64,000 nt of DNA from CALEUX01 sp964608615. Its GTDB lineage: Bacteria; Bacteroidota; Bacteroidia; Bacteroidales; Marinilabiliaceae. The stretch is from positions 1 through 64,000 of the forward strand of contig CAZSQG010000001.1 in NCBI GenBank assembly GCA_964608615.1. Direction: 5' to 3'. A model generated the notes under the pieces. The model made no database searches and had not been told where the DNA came from. It was given only the letters and a program-made list of their open reading frames with translations. Both the position numbers and the translations under genes were made by a program. Positions 44,693-54,370 of the stretch are shown in pieces. Numbering within the stretch: position 1 is the first letter of the stretch; each line of letters opens with the position of its first letter.

Positions 44693-47600
44693 TTCGGGCT
44701 GTTTTTCTGATCACGTAGGTAATGTTCGATGTAAGTCGGGATTTATCGTAAACCTCGCAAGTGACGCCTTTATCAGCTGCCAAATTTCTAATCAAGCTAC
44801 CCGATACAAAAGCCAGTTCATACTTGGTACGATTGAATTTGAATATTTTGGTTGATTGAATTTCGGTCAGGCGGGTGTATTTGGTTCTTTCCTTTAAGTC
44901 CGAGTCGGCATCGCGGATTATGAGCATGCCATTGTCGGGCAAAATATCGATGCATTGGTTAATCAGCTTTACCTGAATCGGTTCGGGCATATAATGTAGA
45001 ACGTCGTTCATAATGTACACCTCGGCTTTGGGCAAATCTTCCTCTGTTAGGTCCATTACTTTAAACCCAATGCCGTTGTCTTTGGCAGGGGCGTTGTTGG
45101 CGATGGCAATTTTTTCCTCATCATAATCGATGCCCAAAACGGTTCTGTTTTTTGAAACCATTCGAAGCATGTAGGCCAGAAAGCCATACCCGCAACCCAC
45201 ATCCACTATGCTGGCCCTTAGCGGAATGATGTCGTTCAGGAACGTGTAATTTTCTTCCAGCTTGATTTTAACTCTCAGATACCACTCCAAAACTGGGCCT
45301 TTGTAAACATATTGGTGGATCAATTTCGATTTAAAAAAACCGGGAGTCTCCGACTGAAGCTTTAACAGGGCATATTCGTCTCGGTATATAGCGGTAACTT
45401 CTTTGGCTTGTTGTTTAAACGTGATGCCATGGTCGGTTTCCTCTGGCCGGGGAGTAATTCGGTCGAAAAACTTTAAAGTGATGTGCCCCGACTTTAAAAA
45501 GAACTCGCGCTTGGGTAAGCAATCGAATGCACCGTGAATCATTACCGGCTGTATGTTGATGTTTAACTGATGTGCCACGCTAAATGCGCCTTGGTGAAAC
45601 CGATTAATTTGGCCATCGAGTGTTCGTTTGCCTTCTGGAAAAATAAGGATGGAATATCCTTCACTAACTTTTCGTCTAACCTGTTCAAACCCATCGTCAA
45701 TGCCTTTATAGGCTGGAAAATACTCGGCATATCGAATCACAAAACCATAGAAAATATTATTCCAAACCCACTTGTTGGTGAACACAATTATTTTGGGGTT
45801 TAGCATCAGGATAAGTACCAAATCCAAGTGCGACTGATGATTGGCAATAATCACTGCCGGCTTGGAAAAATGCAGCTTGTGTTTATCAATGTACTTGCGT
45901 TTAATAGAGATGTTGATGTTTACCACCAGTTTCGAAAAACTGGAAATCAGCCAACACATTAGTGCCCTTTTGTGTGTCTTTTTAATTGGGATGAGGTAAA
46001 TAAGAGGCAGAGTCAGCGTCATGGAAAGTGAGCCGACAATAAAAACAAGAAAGGTACCTATGGAAACAATGGCATTTTTGAGCACTATGGGCTGCGGTCT
46101 TTTGTTTATATTGGAGTTGACCAATGCATTAAAAAACAGCGGTGTCAGCGTAACCGAAACAAACAGTACCGAAAGTACCCCAATAATGGAAACTGATGCA
46201 ATTGATTTTATAGCAGGATGTTTGGCAAATATCAGTACCCCAAAACCTCCAATGGTGGTAAGTGCGGCAATAAAAATGGATAGTTTATAGGGAATAATGG
46301 GTTTGTTACCGTATTTGTAATCATCGATTAATCCACTCACCAAAAATACACTGTAATCCAAACCAATACCAAAAATAAAACTGGAAATGATGATGTTAAA
46401 GATGTTGAATTCTATGCCCAACATTCCCATCAAACCAAGCGTCCAGAGCCAACCAATCACAATAGGCACAAACGTTATGGTGGCAATTTCTATGCGTCCG
46501 AAGAAAATCAGCAAAATTGCAAATACCACAACAATAGAAAGCATTGATAGCTTATTGAAATCATCTTTTAAAATCTCAAGCAACCTATTGATGAAAAGTT
46601 GTTTGTCAAATACAAGTATCTCTTTGTTCGATAGCAATTTGTCAATCAGTTTTGTTTTGCTTTCGCTGCTCACTTTTAAAACGGAGGCCACGTAAAATTG
46701 GTCACCAGCAGTATTGATGTAGTTGCCTAAAAAAGTGTTGGTTACCAATTCAAATTCATTAAGCTCAAGCACCTTAAAATCGGTGTTCATAAGTTCAAAA
46801 AATTCATTAAAGGCATAATCTTTAAACCGGTAATTTGAACTTATTCGAATGATGGATTCTTGTACTTGTTGGCGTTTGTCAAGTGTCCAAAACCTATTCC
46901 AGGTAGCTATTTTTTCCTGTTGAACCTTGCGGCTCATTATTAAATCGGTTGCTCCGGTTGATGACTTAATAAAGCCTTGCTCGGACAGAGATTGAATAAA
47001 CGGTTTGTTTGCCTCGGCAATAAGTATGGCTTTTTCGAGCGACTCGGCATGCGAAAAAATAAAGACACCACGGTTTGCTTCTGAACTGATTGCGTTTAGG
47101 TTCTGTTCAGCTCTGGTAACTTCGGCCGATTGATAATTGAGCGAAGATATATCGCTGTTAAACTTTATGTCCTTAACAAAAAATGCAAGGGTTATGCTCA
47201 ATAAAAATATAAATGCTATTAAAATTTTGCTCTTATGAAAATCTGGTTTTATCAGGTTTTCAAATAGTTTGGAGGTTTTATTCTCCTTTGGATATTTAAT
47301 GTTTTTCGATAAAAACGGGAGAATAATTAAGGCCGATAAAGAAGAAAATATAATGCCGAAGGTGGCAAACAAACTAAACTGCTTTAGTGCTTCCGATTTT
47401 AAAACATATATGCACAATAAAGCCGCTGCTGTGGTAATACTGCTTAACAAAATTGGGCCCGAAACTTTTTTGATGGTTTCAACCAACGAATTGGTGAGTT
47501 TTTGATGGGTGAACAGATGAAGCGAATAATCAATTGATACACCGAATAATATGGCGCCTATGCCAAGCGAAATAACAGAAACCTCTCCCACAATTAAGGA

Positions 47601-48536
47601 TAGCAACACCAGCGAAAATGTAACGCCAATTAAAACAGGCACAAACAAAAACACGATGATGCGAACTCGTCGGAAAAAGAACCAGAATAACAGTGTGAGG
47701 AAAAGAATGGATATGGAAACTGTGGTGATGATGTCCCTTTTTACCTGTCTGGAATTTTCAACGGCAACCACGGTTCCGCCGTAGGCTTCAATTTTTACCT
47801 TGGGAAATTGGGTGGTTACTTCACTTCTGGCGCCGTTTATCAAGTCAATTAACTTACTGCTTTCCTGTGTGTTGCTCGAAGGGTGCGATGGGTCAATAAA
47901 CAGCAGCAGATGCTTTTTATCCTTGGTGAAAATATGTGCGTTGTGAGTGATGAAATTGTCGTCAATTTGAAAATTGAGTAGTTTTTTTATGGCGATGGTT
48001 ACAATATTGAGTGGGTCTTTAAAAAGAAATTGCTTGGTGGCAATACCCGTTGGCGAAATCAATGACCTATAACCGGCTTTTATCTTTTCATCAATGGCAC
48101 TGTCATTTAAAAATTCATCAATGGTTACATAATCTTCATCGGATAAATAAAATGGCAAATTATTGTAGATGAAATCATAAACATTTAAGAAAGCCGACTC
48201 ATCCACTAGGAAATCAATGTTTTCAATAAGAGTGGTATCGGTGCTGATGCTGTCGAACAACTGCTGTCCGGCTAAAACTAGCACCTCCGCATCAACCAAA
48301 CTGGTATCAGCCAATGAGATGTTTACAATAATCCTGTCGGCAAACTTAGAACTGTTAAAAACCTCACTAATCTCATCAATTCTTTTATCACTTGGAATTA
48401 CCGACGCAACATCCTCTTTGAATTTGGTGTTGTAAATGAAAAATATTGCAGAAAGGAATACAGCAACGAAAAGAATGGTAGAAACGAGTAACCGTTTGGA
48501 AAGAAAATTATGAATATTTACAAATAATTCACCCAT
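44685..48536 (-). CDS. Trifunctional MMPL exporter / lysophospholipid acyltransferase / SAM methyltransferase
   Basis: A 1283-residue fusion. Residues 1 to about 830 form an RND/MMPL-type exporter: a first helix, a periplasmic domain, five helices (about 270-420), a second periplasmic domain and another helix bundle (about 650-820). Residues about 860-1040 are a PlsC acyltransferase with NHQSHLD (899-905, H-x4-D intact) and FPEGKRT (966-972). Residues about 1085-1283 are a class I methyltransferase with VDVGCGYG (1111-1118) and GIDYDEEKI. The fusion suggests that acylation, methylation and export of one lipid intermediate are physically linked. The same three-domain fusion is known from other Bacteroidetes pigment clusters. 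Confidence 0.88.
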   Translation of the reverse strand: MGELFVNIHNFLSKRLLVSTILFVAVFLSAIFFIYNTKFKEDVASVIPSDKRIDEISEVFNSSKFADRIIVNISLADTSLVDAEVLVLAGQQLFDSISTDTTLIENIDFLVDESAFLNVYDFIYNNLPFYLSDEDYVTIDEFLNDSAIDEKIKAGYRSLISPTGIATKQFLFKDPLNIVTIAIKKLLNFQIDDNFITHNAHIFTKDKKHLLLFIDPSHPSSNTQESSKLIDLINGARSEVTTQFPKVKIEAYGGTVVAVENSRQVKRDIITTVSISILFLTLLFWFFFRRVRIIVFLFVPVLIGVTFSLVLLSLIVGEVSVISLGIGAILFGVSIDYSLHLFTHQKLTNSLVETIKKVSGPILLSSITTAAALLCIYVLKSEALKQFSLFATFGIIFSSLSALIILPFLSKNIKYPKENKTSKLFENLIKPDFHKSKILIAFIFLLSITLAFFVKDIKFNSDISSLNYQSAEVTRAEQNLNAISSEANRGVFIFSHAESLEKAILIAEANKPFIQSLSEQGFIKSSTGATDLIMSRKVQQEKIATWNRFWTLDKRQQVQESIIRISSNYRFKDYAFNEFFELMNTDFKVLELNEFELVTNTFLGNYINTAGDQFYVASVLKVSSESKTKLIDKLLSNKEILVFDKQLFINRLLEILKDDFNKLSMLSIVVVFAILLIFFGRIEIATITFVPIVIGWLWTLGLMGMLGIEFNIFNIIISSFIFGIGLDYSVFLVSGLIDDYKYGNKPIIPYKLSIFIAALTTIGGFGVLIFAKHPAIKSIASVSIIGVLSVLFVSVTLTPLFFNALVNSNINKRPQPIVLKNAIVSIGTFLVFIVGSLSMTLTLPLIYLIPIKKTHKRALMCWLISSFSKLVVNINISIKRKYIDKHKLHFSKPAVIIANHQSHLDLVLILMLNPKIIVFTNKWVWNNIFYGFVIRYAEYFPAYKGIDDGFEQVRRKVSEGYSILIFPEGKRTLDGQINRFHQGAFSVAHQLNINIQPVMIHGAFDCLPKREFFLKSGHITLKFFDRITPRPEETDHGITFKQQAKEVTAIYRDEYALLKLQSETPGFFKSKLIHQYVYKGPVLEWYLRVKIKLEENYTFLNDIIPLRASIVDVGCGYGFLAYMLRMVSKNRTVLGIDYDEEKIAIANNAPAKDNGIGFKVMDLTEEDLPKAEVYIMNDVLHYMPEPIQVKLINQCIDILPDNGMLIIRDADSDLKERTKYTRLTEIQSTKIFKFNRTKYELAFVSGSLIRNLAADKGVTCEVYDKSRLTSNITYVIRKTARNE

Positions 48537-49721
48537 TTATCTCTTTTTAAAAATCGACAACAACGAATAGGAAACTACGCCGAATGCTGATGCTGCCATA
48601 ACAGACAAGGTTACTGCACCAAGTAAATACTGTATTAAATTTTCTTTTACTGCTTGTGTCGACAATTCCAAATCTAGAGCCCAGCTGCCTTCGCCCAATA
48701 AAAAACTACCTGTGACATAACTCAAATAAATGATGAACGGAATCATAGGTGGAATGCTTATATTGGCCGCCAGAAAAAATATTGCCTTGTTCAATTTTAA
48801 TACATGTGCCAGAAAAAACCCAATGAGCAATTGATATCCCCAAATTGGAAAGATGCCCATGAAAACGCCGAGCGAAATTGATAATGCAATAGTATGGTTG
48901 GGTAAGGAAATGGATGAACGTACAATTTCGGCAACAACCTCTTTTATCGATTTCCCGCGAAACTGTAAAAATAGTTTGCGTGGTAAATAATAGAGCAATG
49001 CAAGAGTAACCAACACCGTGTTTAAAACGCTGATTCTGAAAAAATCCTTGAATGGTCTAAAATGCGTAACGCGGTCGGCTTTCGCGGGGTAGTAAACATC
49101 AATGGGGGCTGCCATAATTTCAATACCCTTCCATGATGCCCTTACCAAAACCTCAATCTCAAACTCGTACTTATTTGTAAAAAAGCGCATGCCGCTTAAT
49201 GCTTCAATCGGATACAAACGATAGCCCGATTGCGTGTCGGGCATTTCAATGCCGGTTTCAACCTTAAACCAGAAGTTTGAAAACTTATTGGCAAAACTAC
49301 TATTACTGTTCATGTTTTCCTGGTTCAAGTTGCGTGCTCCAATAATAATGGTTTTGGGATGCGCATCAATCAACTCTAAAAACGTGGGCAAATCCTTGGC
49401 ATAATGCTGGCTGTCTGAATCAATAGTAATGGCGTATTGGTAACCTGAAACGTAAGCATTTTTAAACCCTGTTTTCAAGGCATGACCTTTGCCCTTGTTT
49501 TTGGGGTAGGAAACCACCTTTACTTGGCTGAATGTATCCAAAACCGTGAGCGTATTGTCGGTGCTTCCATCGTTTACCACAATCACATCGTCGCAATACG
49601 TCAGAACGTCGTTCAAAACGCTTACAAGAAACTGAGCATTGTTGTATGTTGGCACAATTACACAGCACTTTTTCTCTTGAAACTGCTTCTTGAAATGGCT
49701 ATATTGATTTAAACTCTCCAT
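48537..49721 (-). CDS. GT2 glycosyltransferase with C-terminal DUF2062
   Basis: A 394-residue protein. The N-terminal ~225 residues are a GT-A domain: CCVIVPTYNNAQFL (about residues 19-32), VVNDGSTDNT (about 47-56), TIDSDSQH (DxD-type metal site, about 100) and DTQSGYRLYP. The C-terminal part (about 250-394) is DUF2062, with hydrophobic helices around IALSISLGVFMGIFPIWGYQ. It is a DPM1-like transferase bound to the membrane. It probably glycosylates a lipid or polyene intermediate; the sugar is unknown. It ends exactly where the exporter gene begins, and its start overlaps the dehydratase gene by 23 nt. Confidence 0.85.
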   Translation of the reverse strand: MESLNQYSHFKKQFQEKKCCVIVPTYNNAQFLVSVLNDVLTYCDDVIVVNDGSTDNTLTVLDTFSQVKVVSYPKNKGKGHALKTGFKNAYVSGYQYAITIDSDSQHYAKDLPTFLELIDAHPKTIIIGARNLNQENMNSNSSFANKFSNFWFKVETGIEMPDTQSGYRLYPIEALSGMRFFTNKYEFEIEVLVRASWKGIEIMAAPIDVYYPAKADRVTHFRPFKDFFRISVLNTVLVTLALLYYLPRKLFLQFRGKSIKEVVAEIVRSSISLPNHTIALSISLGVFMGIFPIWGYQLLIGFFLAHVLKLNKAIFFLAANISIPPMIPFIIYLSYVTGSFLLGEGSWALDLELSTQAVKENLIQYLLGAVTLSVMAASAFGVVSYSLLSIFKKR

Positions 49722-50067
49722 TAAACTTCAATATTTTGGTCACATTTGAAGAAATTAACGCATTTACCGATATGGTTGAATCGGAAGTGGTTTGGTAGTT
49801 GATTGTCACCTCCAACTCCTCCTCATCGGTTGGGTTGTGCATCGAGATAAATTTTATGTCACGTGATTTTAGCATCTTTAGCGACTTGCCCAAAACATGG
49901 CTCAACAATTCCTTGATGACTAAAACCTGGCAAACGCCTGGTGTTATTGGAATCTGGGGGAAATGCCCTTTGTAAACGTCGTGGTTTTTATTCAGTACAA
50001 CCGACGCCTGAATCTGATTGACCTCGGCATTGAGTATTTGAAAAGTGTAGAAATCAGGAAGTAACAT
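49699..50067 (-). CDS. 3-hydroxyacyl-ACP dehydratase, FabZ/ApeI-like hotdog
   Basis: A 122-residue hotdog protein. YKGHFPQIPITPGVCQVLVI (residues 32-51) is the FabZ-type active-site segment with the catalytic His35; the helix partner residue is less certain. It should dehydrate 3-hydroxyacyl-ACP during polyene elongation, as one of two such enzymes in the cluster (the other at 56809). It overlaps the GT2-DUF2062 gene by 23 nt downstream and touches the 210-residue gene upstream by 1 nt. Confidence 0.8.
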   Translation of the reverse strand: MLLPDFYTFQILNAEVNQIQASVVLNKNHDVYKGHFPQIPITPGVCQVLVIKELLSHVLGKSLKMLKSRDIKFISMHNPTDEEELEVTINYQTTSDSTISVNALISSNVTKILKFNGEFKSI

Positions 50068-50699
50068 TATGGTTTAATATTTATCAATTCTAAATCTATT
50101 TTCAAGCTGATGCCTCTATGCGTAAAATGTACTGTATTGGGCGTATGCTCCTCATCCCGAAGTACATTCATGTGAACAACATCCAACATATTGTTGCGCT
50201 TTGTTGCCCGGTACACAAAAAAATTGGGTTTGTAAAGATAAATAAACCTGTTTGATAAATGCCGGAATTTCAACTTTTTCACGTCCGGGCTTTTGGTATC
50301 CGAAATGCGATAATCCTGAATAATGTTAAGGTTTTGAAGTAGAATGCGAAAATCTCCTTTTATTACATTGATGATTCTGGGGTCGCTGAAAAATTCCTTA
50401 CTCGAAACCACTTCAAAGTCATCGTTTCTATATTTTAAATCGAGCAAGGTTAACCCAAATTCCGACATAAAAACAATATGAGTTGAGGAATCCTGTTCTT
50501 GATTTTTCAAGAGGATAAGGCCCGAAAAATTAAAGCTGCGAAAAGAAATTCGAATCTTATAAAGCATTAAATTGTAATCAACGGCCAAAACGCTTTTATC
50601 GGCCAAGGCATTATCAACTAACTTTGGTTGGTTGGAACTGTAACACGGCTGAAGGAAATAACTACTTAATAATAAAAATGGTATCAGGAATTTCATCAT
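50067..50699 (-). CDS. Exported protein of unknown function, beside a LolA-like gene
   Basis: A 210-residue protein with an N-terminal signal sequence (residues 1-21, MMKFLIPFLLLSSYFLQPCYS). A cysteine at 19 could be a weak lipobox (FLQPC). The mature part is rich in beta strands without motifs I recognise. Because it is translationally coupled to the LolA-like carrier (38-nt overlap), a role as an acceptor resembling LolB is a reasonable guess, but I see no sequence proof. It is also next to a dehydratase gene (1-nt overlap). Confidence 0.65.
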   Translation of the reverse strand: MMKFLIPFLLLSSYFLQPCYSSNQPKLVDNALADKSVLAVDYNLMLYKIRISFRSFNFSGLILLKNQEQDSSTHIVFMSEFGLTLLDLKYRNDDFEVVSSKEFFSDPRIINVIKGDFRILLQNLNIIQDYRISDTKSPDVKKLKFRHLSNRFIYLYKPNFFVYRATKRNNMLDVVHMNVLRDEEHTPNTVHFTHRGISLKIDLELINIKP

Positions 50700-51294
50700 T
50701 CATTTTTTTGTTTACAAACGATATTACGGTGTAATCCGTGGCCGATTCGCGCATGATGACCTTGGTTGCCGATAAATCTGCTTTGGAAATGAACACTTCG
50801 GTGTTCTGAATAAACTTTCGCATTTTCTCATCTTTTGGGGTGAGTTTTAGTAAGTACGAGGTTTTGTTTTCATAAGCATCAATTGTAAACTTATTGTCTT
50901 TAATCATGTTGCCTTTTGCGATGCTCAAAATCAAATCGTTAATTTCCTTAAAAACCACATTGGTGGATACATCGTAAACGCTTACTTTGCCATTGTCCTG
51001 AATTGAAAACTTACCGTTGGCAATGGCAATCAGGTACTTAAATGGCTCGTTGTATTCCCATCTCAGGTAACTCTCCTTTTTGTACCAGAATTTGCCTTTG
51101 CTCTCGATGACAACATCTAGGTAATCAATCTTCTTTTCCTGAATAAAATCACTTTTTATGGAGTTGATTTTATTGGAGTTGTTGTTGATTTCCCGCTCAA
51201 GGATTGAATAGTCGGTAATTTTGGTATAACCCGCTACTTGCGAATGGGCTGCAAGGCTGGTCAAGAAAAATAGTAAGAATAAAATATGTTTCAT
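50662..51294 (-). CDS. LolA-like periplasmic lipid/lipoprotein carrier
   Basis: A 210-residue secreted protein: signal peptide 1-18 (SLAAHSQ), then the LolA-type half-barrel with IKSDFIQEKKIDYLDVVIES (about residues 45-64), GKFWYKKESYLRWEYNEPF (about 66-84) and DKDGKISVYD-like strands. Housekeeping LolA ferries lipoproteins to the outer membrane; a copy inside this cluster probably serves the pigment or its lipid. Such copies also occur in E. coli-type ape clusters. Its end overlaps the next gene by 38 nt. Confidence 0.85.
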   Translation of the reverse strand: MKHILFLLFFLTSLAAHSQVAGYTKITDYSILEREINNNSNKINSIKSDFIQEKKIDYLDVVIESKGKFWYKKESYLRWEYNEPFKYLIAIANGKFSIQDNGKVSVYDVSTNVVFKEINDLILSIAKGNMIKDNKFTIDAYENKTSYLLKLTPKDEKMRKFIQNTEVFISKADLSATKVIMRESATDYTVISFVNKKMNDEIPDTIFIIK

Positions 51295-51395
51295 GTGTCT
51301 TAAATTTGTTTTTCAATGGTCACATGGAACTCACCACTGAGTCGTTCCCCTGTGTGAGAAAAGCTTGTTAATGGTTCGTTTCATCTCTCTGAGTT

Positions 51396-52157
51396 TTAGT
51401 CTTTCATTAGCTCATCAATGGTAACCGCTTTTATTTCATTATCAGATAAATATACAAGCAGTTTTTCCAAAATACCCAAAATGTTTTTGGAGGTGTCATG
51501 TAAAAGGATGATGTCGCCACCCTTCATTTTTTTTCTGATGCGGTTGAAAACGATTTCGGCCGCTTCATTTTGGGTGTCCAGAGAACGAATAGTCCAACCC
51601 ACGGTTAAAAAATCCAAATTAACCAATGCTTGTGCAATATTGGTATTCAAAACGCCAAATGGTGGCCTGAAGTAGCTGTTTGGTTTTTTGATTACCTGTT
51701 CAATGATAGCCCGGGTTTCCAAAATTTCCCTCCGGATGGTTTGCACTGTTTTAAAAGGAAACCAATTGGAATGTCCGAAAGAATGATTCCCAATGACGTG
51801 GCCTTTCTGAACCATTCGGTTTAATACTGGCAGGTTTTCTTTGGCCTTTCGGCCGATGACAAAAAACGTGGCTTTGGCATCGTACTTTTCAAGCAAATCG
51901 AGTATTCGCGGTGTTTGATCGCCATCGGGACCGTCATCAAAAGTAATGGCCACTTCATTGATGTGTCGGGGATTACTGTTGATGGTTTTAAGGTAAACAC
52001 CCGAACGGATATTTGCTGATGCCCATACCATGACAGATAAGCCAATTAACAGGAGCGCAATAAAAACAGCCCCTTTTACCCCAAACGATAGCGGCAGTAA
52101 AAAAACCCCTGCCGACAAAAGGGTGAAAACGATGGTTGTAAAAAATAACCTTAGCAT
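51396..52157 (-). CDS. Polysaccharide deacetylase (NodB-homology) with membrane anchor
   Basis: A 253-residue protein. Two hydrophobic helices (about residues 5-48) anchor it; the NodB domain runs from about 68. Motif 1 is TFDDGPDGD (about 72-80) with the catalytic Asp and metal Asp; motif 2 is NHSFGHS (H-x3-H); RPPFGVLN is motif 3; ILLHDTSK supplies the late His. It should remove an N- or O-acetyl group from a sugar or lipid-linked sugar. Its start overlaps the ketosynthase gene upstream by 7 nt; a 101-nt gap separates it from the LolA-like gene. Confidence 0.85.
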   Translation of the reverse strand: MLRLFFTTIVFTLLSAGVFLLPLSFGVKGAVFIALLLIGLSVMVWASANIRSGVYLKTINSNPRHINEVAITFDDGPDGDQTPRILDLLEKYDAKATFFVIGRKAKENLPVLNRMVQKGHVIGNHSFGHSNWFPFKTVQTIRREILETRAIIEQVIKKPNSYFRPPFGVLNTNIAQALVNLDFLTVGWTIRSLDTQNEAAEIVFNRIRKKMKGGDIILLHDTSKNILGILEKLLVYLSDNEIKAVTIDELMKD

Positions 52158-53164
52158 TTCGACAATAATACAAAAGAAAAATCCTTATCCATTGAATGGT
52201 TAAAAACCAGAACTCGCTTTATACTTGGCCGGCTTACTTTTGTAGCGACAACCGATTCCGGAATCCTGTTATTCGCGAGCATGTCATTTGCCAGGAAGAT
52301 GCCAAAAGCGGAAGCAGTGTAGTAATCGCCTACAAGGTGCTTGTATTTTGTGATGTTACTTTTTGAAAACCAGCCATTGACCTCCTTGTAACTACCATCA
52401 CCTTTAGCATCGCCCGTCATGCCCGAAACAACCACATCCACATCGTCGAATTTCAAATTGCTGCGCGATAAAAATTGTGACAATTGGTTCTGCAAATCAA
52501 CCAGATCGCGTACGCGGTTGATGATGGTGACATCGGTCAACTCAACGGTTGAAGCTCCTTTTTCGTTGCTCAACACAAAAAATGTTGAGCCCTCAGATGA
52601 ATGACCAGACGATTCACAACCAGAAGCCTGAATCAGCTCAAAGGCAAGGTCATTCATTTCATCAACCCCTCCCACCAATGCGTTGGTGACACCGTTGTCC
52701 TTCAGAAGCATGGAGGCATCCAGCAAGGCCGTTTCAAACGAAATGGTTTTTTGCGTAAAGGTTAAGTTGTACTTTTTGCACTTAATCAACAGCGCTATCT
52801 GGCCCGAAATGGTATTGTGGGTTGATTGAATAAACGGCGTTGGGTTAAGCAACTGCTCATCGTTGTCGATAATAAGATTCAAGAATTTGGCGGTATCGTT
52901 AATGCAGCCCAAACCGGTTCCCACAAGAATGGCATCGGGAACTTCAAGTTCCGCCTTACCCAAACACGATTTGGCAGTAGCGACGCCCATCTTAAGAATT
53001 TTGCTCATTCGCCTCAACAATTTGGCATCTATGTATTGCTTAAAATCAGGTAAAATACATTGCTGATAATGTCCATCATGGTTAATAATGTCGACCAGCA
53101 CCTCTTTTTTATCAAAAGTATCCTGCGACGAAATTGATTCAGATGACTTAATGTATATGGCCAT
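52151..53164 (-). CDS. Ketosynthase-fold chain-length-factor-like protein (no active Cys)
   Basis: A 337-residue thiolase-fold protein, shorter than a full ketosynthase. VPDAILVGTGLGCINDTAKF and the NTISGQIALLIKC segment match KAS N-terminal elements. Where an active ketosynthase has its nucleophile (TACASG type), this protein reads TISFETALLD (140-149), with no Cys; the catalytic His motifs are also replaced. It therefore resembles the CLF partners of type II polyketide and aryl-polyene synthases (ApeC type). The active ketosynthase at 53168 starts 3 nt upstream, the expected heterodimer partner. Confidence 0.82.
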   Translation of the reverse strand: MAIYIKSSESISSQDTFDKKEVLVDIINHDGHYQQCILPDFKQYIDAKLLRRMSKILKMGVATAKSCLGKAELEVPDAILVGTGLGCINDTAKFLNLIIDNDEQLLNPTPFIQSTHNTISGQIALLIKCKKYNLTFTQKTISFETALLDASMLLKDNGVTNALVGGVDEMNDLAFELIQASGCESSGHSSEGSTFFVLSNEKGASTVELTDVTIINRVRDLVDLQNQLSQFLSRSNLKFDDVDVVVSGMTGDAKGDGSYKEVNGWFSKSNITKYKHLVGDYYTASAFGIFLANDMLANNRIPESVVATKVSRPSIKRVLVFNHSMDKDFSFVLLSKC

Positions 53165-53167
53165 AAT

Positions 53168-54364
53168 CTATTTTGAAAAAACCAGTGTTGAATTGTTTCC
53201 TCCAAACCCAAAGGAATTGGAAAGTACATGTTGAATGTTGCAATCTGTAATTAACTCTGTTTGTGGATAAATACCCAATTCATCCATGACTGTGGTGAAG
53301 TTCAAATTTGGATAAACAATCCCATGCAAAATGGCAAGAATTGAAAATACGGCTTCAATACCGGCTGCTGCACCTAGGGTGTGACCGGTAAAGGATTTCG
53401 TGGAGCTGAATGGCGGCAGGTGATCGCCAAAAATACGTTTTAAGGCCACACCTTCCGAAAGGTCGTTGTTGTTGGTTCCTGTTCCATGCACGTTAATATA
53501 GTCGATGTCGCCAATGTTGAGCCCACTCATATTCAAAGCTTCCTGCATGGCCCTATAAGCGCCTTCCCCTTCGGGCGATGAGGCCGTCTGATGATAAGCG
53601 TCGTTGGTATTGGCAAAGCCGGCCAACTTGCAAAACACCTTTGCATGTCGTTTTTTAGCCGATTGGGCCGATTCAATCACCAAAAAACCAGCTCCTTCGC
53701 CCAAATTCAAGCCTCGTCTGTTTTGGTCGAATGGCTTGCAGAAATCCTTATCGAGAATCATCAGCGAATTGAATCCGTTGAGTGTGAATTTCGACAAGGC
53801 ATCAGTACCTCCCACAAGCGCCATATCCAAATATCCGTGCTGGATTAATTTGGCAGCGTGTATAATGGCATTGGCGGCTGATGAACAGGCCGTTGAAATG
53901 GTGGTTCGGTAACCACCAATCTTCAAATATTCGGCAATGCTGTCGGTGGAGTCGCCACTGGGATGAGTTTGAATAAAGCCGGAATCGAAATTCCTGTTTG
54001 CATATTCAAGTTCAGTTTTGTCCATTCCCCCAACGGTAGTGGCTGAAACCACCCCAATCCGCCTGTTTAAACCATCAGGTTCCAAAACGGCACTTTGCAC
54101 AGCTTCCTTCGCAGCCATAATGGCCAGCAAGCTGGTGCGCGTCTGCCTTTTATAGTCGTTGGATGAGAGCCCCAGCAGTTCGCACATTTGGTGGTTCGAT
54201 AGTTTCACTTCGCCCACTTTAAAGGCATCCTTGTGGAGGGTCTGCAAAAATTGGATGTTATCAATACCTGATTTCCCTGACTTTAAAGACACCAAATTTT
54301 CTGCCACTGAATTACCAATAGCAGAAATTACGCCTAATCCGGTTATCAATATCTCCTTTTGCAT
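53168..54364 (-). CDS. Beta-ketoacyl-ACP synthase, FabF-like (KS-alpha)
   Basis: A 398-residue elongating ketosynthase. The nucleophile is in TTISTACSSAANAI (Cys160), and the two histidines are in VHGTGTNNND (about 295) and TKSFTGHTLGAAAG (about 330). All three catalytic residues are present. With the Cys-less partner immediately downstream it probably forms the KS-CLF pair that elongates the polyene on the ACP encoded just upstream (6 nt). In E. coli ape terms it corresponds best to the KS that works with ApeC. Confidence 0.88.
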   Translation of the reverse strand: MQKEILITGLGVISAIGNSVAENLVSLKSGKSGIDNIQFLQTLHKDAFKVGEVKLSNHQMCELLGLSSNDYKRQTRTSLLAIMAAKEAVQSAVLEPDGLNRRIGVVSATTVGGMDKTELEYANRNFDSGFIQTHPSGDSTDSIAEYLKIGGYRTTISTACSSAANAIIHAAKLIQHGYLDMALVGGTDALSKFTLNGFNSLMILDKDFCKPFDQNRRGLNLGEGAGFLVIESAQSAKKRHAKVFCKLAGFANTNDAYHQTASSPEGEGAYRAMQEALNMSGLNIGDIDYINVHGTGTNNNDLSEGVALKRIFGDHLPPFSSTKSFTGHTLGAAAGIEAVFSILAILHGIVYPNLNFTTVMDELGIYPQTELITDCNIQHVLSNSFGFGGNNSTLVFSK

Positions 54365-54370
54365 AGCCGT

